This document shows, in pieces, positions 59,970-64,000 of a DNA stretch of 64,000 nt (position 1 is its first letter; each line of letters opens with the position of its first letter). Made by a program: the position numbers and the translations under genes. Below the pieces are notes generated by a model, which was not told the DNA's origin, ran no database searches, and saw nothing but the letters and a program-made list of their open reading frames with translations. The stretch is from Promicromonospora sp. Populi (GTDB taxonomy: Bacteria; Actinomycetota; Actinomycetes; Actinomycetales; Cellulomonadaceae), in contig NZ_CP163528.1 of assembly GCF_041081105.1 (NCBI RefSeq), forward strand, positions 4,216,001 through 4,280,000, read 5' to 3'.

Positions 59970-61277
59970 GTGCGAACAGCGAGACGCGACGACGCGGATG
60001 TCATCGTGGTGGGTGCCGGCCCTGCCGGCTCGTCCACCGCGCACTGGTGCGCGGCCGCGGGTCTCGACGTGCTGCTCCTGGAAAAGGGCGAGTTTCCCCG
60101 GGACAAGATCTGCGGCGACGGCCTGACGCCGCGCGCCGTGGCCGAGCTGGTCCGCATGGGCGTGCCGACCCGCGAGGAGGACGGCTGGATCCGCAACCGC
60201 GGCCTGCGTGTCCACGGCGGCGGTCGCTCCTACGAGCTGGACTGGCCCAGCCTCACCACCTACCCGGGTTACGGCATGGCCAAGTCCCGCATGACGCTGG
60301 ACCAGACCCTGGCCCAGCACGCGCAGGCGAGCGGCGCCAAGCTGCTGCAGCGCACCAAGGTCACCGGCCCGCTCCGCGACGCCGACGGCGGCCGCGTGGT
60401 CGGCGTCACCGCCCAGCCGCTGGACGCGAACGGCCGCGCGGAGGGACCTGCCAAGGAGTTCCGTGCCCCCGTTGTCGTGGCGGCCGACGGCGTCAGCTCG
60501 CGCTTCGCGCTCGGCGTCGGGCGGGAGCGCCGCGACGACCGGCCCATGGGTACCGCGGTGCGCGCCTACTACCGCACCGCGCGCCACGACGACCCCTTCA
60601 TGGAGTCCCACCTGGAGCTGTGGGACGGCGAGCCGGGCAAGAGCGCCCTGCTCCCCGGCTACGGCTGGATCTTCCCGCTCGGCGACGGCACGGTGAACGT
60701 CGGCCTCGGCAGCGTGAGCTCCACGCCCGCTCGCCAGTCCAAGGCGGGCATCGACTACCGGCGTCTGATGGAGACCTGGCTGGAGAAGAGCGCACCGGCG
60801 GGCTGGGACCTGGTGCACGAGCCGGAGCGCGGACCCATCCGCGGCGCGGCCCTGCCCATGGGTTTCAACCGCAGCCCGCTGTACGCGGACGGTGTGCTCC
60901 TGGCCGGCGACTCCGCCGGCATGGTGAGCCCGTTCAACGGTGAGGGCATCGCGTACGGGCTGCAGGCCGGGCGGGTCGCCGCCGACGCGATCAGCCAGGC
61001 GCGCCACAAGAGCACCGACGCGGCCCGCGAGGCCACGCTCGGTACGTACGCGGACCGCATGCGGGACGACCTCGGCGGGTACTACACCCTGGGCCGCTGG
61101 TTCGTGCGGCTCATCGAGCACCCGGAGATCATGCGGGTCTGCGTCCGGTACGGGCTGCCGCGCAAGGTCGTCATGCAGTTCACGCTCAAGCTCCTGTCGG
61201 ACTGCTACGAGCCCCACGGCGGCGACTGGGTCGACCGCGTCATCGCGGGCCTGACCAGGGTGGTCCCGAACGCATGA
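59970..61277 (+). CDS. Geranylgeranyl reductase family flavoprotein (MenJ-like)
   Basis: This 435-residue FAD enzyme is of the geranylgeranyl reductase family. The FAD-binding motif is DVIVVGAGPAGSSTAHWC near the N-terminus, then FPRDKICGDGLTPRAV (the family's CGDGL signature) and the GDSAGMVSPFNGEGIAYGLQ segment. In mycobacteria the related MenJ saturates one isoprene unit of menaquinone; the position between menG and nuo supports that role. GTG 59970 has GGGGG 5 nt upstream; GTG 59964 is an alternative. It is the first gene of a unit running into nuoA-D. Confidence 0.9.
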   Translation: MRTARRDDADVIVVGAGPAGSSTAHWCAAAGLDVLLLEKGEFPRDKICGDGLTPRAVAELVRMGVPTREEDGWIRNRGLRVHGGGRSYELDWPSLTTYPGYGMAKSRMTLDQTLAQHAQASGAKLLQRTKVTGPLRDADGGRVVGVTAQPLDANGRAEGPAKEFRAPVVVAADGVSSRFALGVGRERRDDRPMGTAVRAYYRTARHDDPFMESHLELWDGEPGKSALLPGYGWIFPLGDGTVNVGLGSVSSTPARQSKAGIDYRRLMETWLEKSAPAGWDLVHEPERGPIRGAALPMGFNRSPLYADGVLLAGDSAGMVSPFNGEGIAYGLQAGRVAADAISQARHKSTDAAREATLGTYADRMRDDLGGYYTLGRWFVRLIEHPEIMRVCVRYGLPRKVVMQFTLKLLSDCYEPHGGDWVDRVIAGLTRVVPNA

Positions 61278-61320
61278 GCATCACGTCCATGAAGGGCAAG
61301 TCGTCCATGAAGGGCACAGC

Positions 61321-61680
61321 ATGAACCCCTACGTACCCGTCCTGATCCTCATGGCGATCGGGGCTGTCCTGGCGCTCGGTGGAGTCGGCGCGAGCGCGAT
61401 CATCGGCCCGAAGCGGTACAACCGCGCCAAGCTCGACTCGTACGAGTGCGGCATCGAGCCGACGCCGCACGCGGTGGGCGGCGGGCGGCTGCCGATCAAG
61501 TACTACCTGGTGGCGATGACATTCATCGTCTTCGACATCGAGGTCGTCTTTCTCTACCCCTGGGCCGTGGACTTCACGACGCTCGCGACGTTCGGCCTGG
61601 TGGCGATGCTGGCGTTCCTGGCGTTGATCACCGTGCCGTTCGTCTACGAGTGGCGCCGCGGCGGCTTCGACTGGGTCTGA
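61321..61680 (+). CDS. nuoA: NADH-quinone oxidoreductase subunit A
   Basis: NuoA is a small membrane subunit of complex I. The 119-residue protein has three transmembrane helices. It carries the conserved [19 protein letters not shown] loop with its cysteine and the [28 protein letters not shown] segment (split here only for description). ATG 61321 follows AAGGGCACAGC. A 13-bp direct repeat (TCCATGAAGGGCA, twice) fills the 43-nt gap after the reductase gene. Confidence 0.96.
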   Translation: MNPYVPVLILMAIGAVLALGGVGASAIIGPKRYNRAKLDSYECGIEPTPHAVGGGRLPIKYYLVAMTFIVFDIEVVFLYPWAVDFTTLATFGLVAMLAFLALITVPFVYEWRRGGFDWV

Positions 61681-61757
61681 CAGACAGCGACTTCATGCGC
61701 GGCGCCTGACGGCGCGGCGCAGCGACGCCGGGCGGGGCCCGGCAGCTAGGAGGGGAC

Positions 61758-62309
61758 ATGGGTGTCGAGGAAGCACCGTCAGGGTTCCTGCTGACGACGA
61801 TCGAGGATCTCGCCGGGTACCTGCGCAAGGCTTCGGTGTGGCCGGTCACGTTCGGCCTGGCCTGTTGCGCCATCGAGATGATGGCGGCGGGTGCGTCGCG
61901 GTTCGACCTGTCGCGGTTCGGCATGGAGGTCTTCCGCGCGTCGCCGCGCCAGGCCGACCTGATGATCGTGGCCGGCCGGGTGAGCCAGAAGATGGCCCCG
62001 GTGGTGCGCCAGGTGTACGACCAGATGAGCGAGCCCAAGTGGGTGCTCTCCATGGGCGTGTGCGCGTCGTCCGGCGGGATGTTCAACAACTACGCGATCG
62101 TGCAGGGCGTCGACCACGTGATCCCGGTCGACATCTACCTGCCCGGCTGCCCGCCGCGCCCGGAGATGCTGATCAACGCGATCCTGGCGCTGCACGACCA
62201 GATCCAGAAGGAGCCGCTCGGCGTCAACCGCATCGAGGCGGCGCGCGCCGCCGAGGCGGCCGCGATGGAGGCCACCCCGACCTTCGAGATGAAGGGCCTG
62301 CTGCGATGA
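61758..62309 (+). CDS. nuoB: NADH-quinone oxidoreductase subunit B
   Basis: NuoB carries the terminal 4Fe-4S cluster N2 that reduces quinone. The 183-residue protein shows the ligands in [15 protein letters not shown] (two adjacent Cys), [15 protein letters not shown] and [23 protein letters not shown] precedes ATG 61758. Its stop overlaps the nuoC start by 4 nt. Confidence 0.97.
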   Translation: MGVEEAPSGFLLTTIEDLAGYLRKASVWPVTFGLACCAIEMMAAGASRFDLSRFGMEVFRASPRQADLMIVAGRVSQKMAPVVRQVYDQMSEPKWVLSMGVCASSGGMFNNYAIVQGVDHVIPVDIYLPGCPPRPEMLINAILALHDQIQKEPLGVNRIEAARAAEAAAMEATPTFEMKGLLR

Positions 62310-63052
62310 GCGAGGTCACGCCGGCCGGCGACCAGGGCGTGCAGCCCCCGGAGGGGGCGGCCACGCTCGAGATCGTCGAGGTCAAGCGCGGCATGTTCGG
62401 CGCAGGCGGCTCGGGCGACACGTCCGGCTACGGCGGCCTGATCACCCCGATCGCGATGCCCGCGGCGTCGGCCCGGCCCTACGGGAGCTGGTTCGACCAG
62501 GTGGTCGACGTGCTGATCGAGGTGCTCACCGAGGCGGGCGTCTCCCCGCAGGAAGCCATCGAGCGGGTGGTCGTGGACCTGCACGGCGCCGACAGCGCGG
62601 ACGCGCAGCAGGCGGAGCTGACGATCAACGTCGCCCGCGGGCACATCGTCGCCGTCTGCCAGGCGCTGCGAGACGACCAGGACCTCCGGTTCGAGCTGTC
62701 GCTCGGCGTCAGCGGCGTGCACTACCCGCACGACGCCGGGCGCGAGCTGCACGCCGTCTACCACCTGGCCTCCATCACGAACTCGCGTCGGCTGCGCCTG
62801 GAGGTCACGGCCCCCGACGACGACCCGCACATCCCGTCGACAACGTTCGTCTACCCGTCCAACGACTGGCACGAGCGCGAGACCTACGACTTCTTCGGGA
62901 TCGTCTTCGACGGACACCCCGCCCTGACCCGCATCGAGATGCCGGACGACTGGGTGGGCCACCCGCAGCGCAAGGACTACCCGCTCGGCGGCATCCCCGT
63001 CGAGTACAAGGGGGCCACGGTGCCCCCGCCGGACACGAGGAGGAGCTACTGA
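62306..63052 (+). CDS. nuoC: NADH-quinone oxidoreductase subunit C
   Basis: This 248-residue peripheral-arm subunit (30-kDa family) has the signature [19 protein letters not shown], with [14 protein letters not shown] near the end. The N-terminal 65 residues (Gly/Ala-rich, with a [15 protein letters not shown] segment) extend beyond the conserved domain, as is common in actinobacteria. It overlaps nuoB by 4 nt and nuoD by one base. Confidence 0.96.
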   Translation: MSEVTPAGDQGVQPPEGAATLEIVEVKRGMFGAGGSGDTSGYGGLITPIAMPAASARPYGSWFDQVVDVLIEVLTEAGVSPQEAIERVVVDLHGADSADAQQAELTINVARGHIVAVCQALRDDQDLRFELSLGVSGVHYPHDAGRELHAVYHLASITNSRRLRLEVTAPDDDPHIPSTTFVYPSNDWHERETYDFFGIVFDGHPALTRIEMPDDWVGHPQRKDYPLGGIPVEYKGATVPPPDTRRSY

Positions 63053-64000
63053 TGAGCGCTCCGACAGACCACCGGCCGCGCGCCCCGCACGCGACCAGGC
63101 CCGCCGGGAACGAGGACATGTCGTCGACGGTGCGCGCCTTCGAGGCATACGGCGACGGCGACTGGGACGACATCGCGCGCGAGGCGATCGGCGAGGAGCG
63201 GATCGTCGTCAACATGGGCCCCCAGCACCCGTCCACGCACGGGGTGCTGCGCCTGATGCTGGAGATCGACGGCGAGACCGTCACCGAGGCCCGCGCCGGC
63301 ATCGGCTACCTGCACACGGGCATCGAGAAGAACATGGAGTTCCGGACGTGGACGCAGGGCACCACGTTCTGCACCCGCATGGACTACGTGGCGCCCCTGT
63401 TCCAGGAGGCCGCCTACTGCCTCGCGGTCGAGAAGCTCCTCGGCATCACCGACGACGTGCCCGAGCGCGCCTCCGTGATCCGGGTCCTGATGATGGAGCT
63501 CAACCGGATCTCCTCCCACCTGGTCTGCCTCGGCACCGGCGGCAACGAGATGGGCGCCACCACCGTGATGACCATCGGGTTCACCGCCCGCGAGGAGATC
63601 CTGCGGCTTTTCGAGGCCGTCACCGGCCTGCGCATGAACCACGCGTACATCCGTCCCGGCGGAGTCGCGGTGGACACCCCCGAGGGCTTCACCACCCAGG
63701 CTCGCGCGGCGCTCAAGAACGTGCGCGGCTACCTCAAGCAGCTCGGCGACCTCATGCTCGCCAACCCGATCTTCAAGGCCCGCCTGACCGACGTCGGCGT
63801 GCTGAACCTGACCGGGTGCATGGCGCTCGCGGTGACCGGCCCCGTGCTGCGCTCCACGGGCCTGCCGTACGACGTCCGCAAGGACAACCCGTACTGCGGC
63901 TACGAGACGTACGACTTCGACGTCCCCACCGCCAAGGGCGCCGACTGCTACGACCGGGTCGTGCTCCGCGTCGAGGAGTGCTACCAGTCCCTGAAGATCG
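63052..64000 (+). CDS. nuoD: NADH-quinone oxidoreductase subunit D (3' end outside window)
   Basis: NuoD is the 49-kDa subunit that forms the quinone-binding pocket with NuoB. The first 316 residues are present: an actinobacterial N-terminal extension (about 50 residues), [56 protein letters not shown] and [11 protein letters not shown] 63052 overlaps the nuoC stop by one base, with GAGGAGG upstream. The operon presumably continues to nuoN beyond the window. Confidence 0.96.
   Translation, partial: MSAPTDHRPRAPHATRPAGNEDMSSTVRAFEAYGDGDWDDIAREAIGEERIVVNMGPQHPSTHGVLRLMLEIDGETVTEARAGIGYLHTGIEKNMEFRTWTQGTTFCTRMDYVAPLFQEAAYCLAVEKLLGITDDVPERASVIRVLMMELNRISSHLVCLGTGGNEMGATTVMTIGFTAREEILRLFEAVTGLRMNHAYIRPGGVAVDTPEGFTTQARAALKNVRGYLKQLGDLMLANPIFKARLTDVGVLNLTGCMALAVTGPVLRSTGLPYDVRKDNPYCGYETYDFDVPTAKGADCYDRVVLRVEECYQSLKI

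Noticed and set aside
1..64000. Prophage, integrative element, tRNA-linked integration site or insertion sequence
   Set aside because: No integrase, transposase, tRNA gene or phage structural gene was seen; the accessory region 27-32 kb has no flanking direct repeats that I could find.

Overview
The window is about 72% GC by eye, with dense coding, many GTG starts and short intergenic gaps. Gene content (AraBDA arabinose catabolism, GPP34 protein, mycobacterial-type 32-residue bS22, actinobacterial menaquinone and ResB/CcsB cytochrome c genes, MenJ-like reductase next to nuo) points to an aerobic, plant-polymer-degrading actinobacterium, probably Micrococcales near Promicromonosporaceae or Cellulomonadaceae. 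The family assignment is inference.

Layout. 1-3.9 kb: radA (3' end cut by the window edge), a PAP2 phosphatase, a membrane-anchored protein of unknown role and proC. 3.9-22 kb: a pentose island. It holds a LacI regulator, a CUT1 sugar transporter without its own ATPase, araB-araD-araA, a convergent GPP34 gene, a YtfQRT-YjfF-type furanose transporter, and a very large secreted GH43-GH51 arabinofuranosidase. A small alarmone synthetase follows, then a ChvE-MmsA-MmsB transporter (22.8-27 kb). LacI-type operators lie in front of all four sugar transport or catabolic units. 27-32.1 kb: an accessory stretch with a low-GC, frameshifted secreted-protein gene, a TetR regulator, a beta-propeller phytase, an AcuC-type deacetylase and a DUF3800-like gene. 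32.2-34.7 kb: Trk potassium uptake and the bS22 gene.

34.8-64 kb is dominated by respiration. It carries glutaredoxin and rex, YceI/MarR, a phosphatase-ResA-CcdA-ResB-CcsB cytochrome c maturation operon, and the scattered menaquinone genes menA, menE, menB (frameshifted in this sequence), menC-menD, menF and menG. These are followed by a MenJ-like geranylgeranyl reductase and nuoA-B-C-D (nuoD cut by the edge). A Rex-type operator in front of the reductase/nuo operon ties the local rex gene to complex I. HtrA, a GNAT protein and a TetR-DUF6230-DUF6114 group are interspersed.

Three patterns cut across the window. (1) A roughly 60-bp palindromic repeat with 19-21-bp arms and a 19-nt loop occurs three times, each time just after a stop codon. 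(2) Long, nearly perfect hairpins (about 14-30 bp stems) close many transcription units, including one after every solute-binding-protein gene. (3) At least 15 genes have TANNNT or a close variant exactly 6-7 nt before the start codon, the signature of leaderless transcription. No tRNA, rRNA, CRISPR array, insertion sequence or prophage was recognised.
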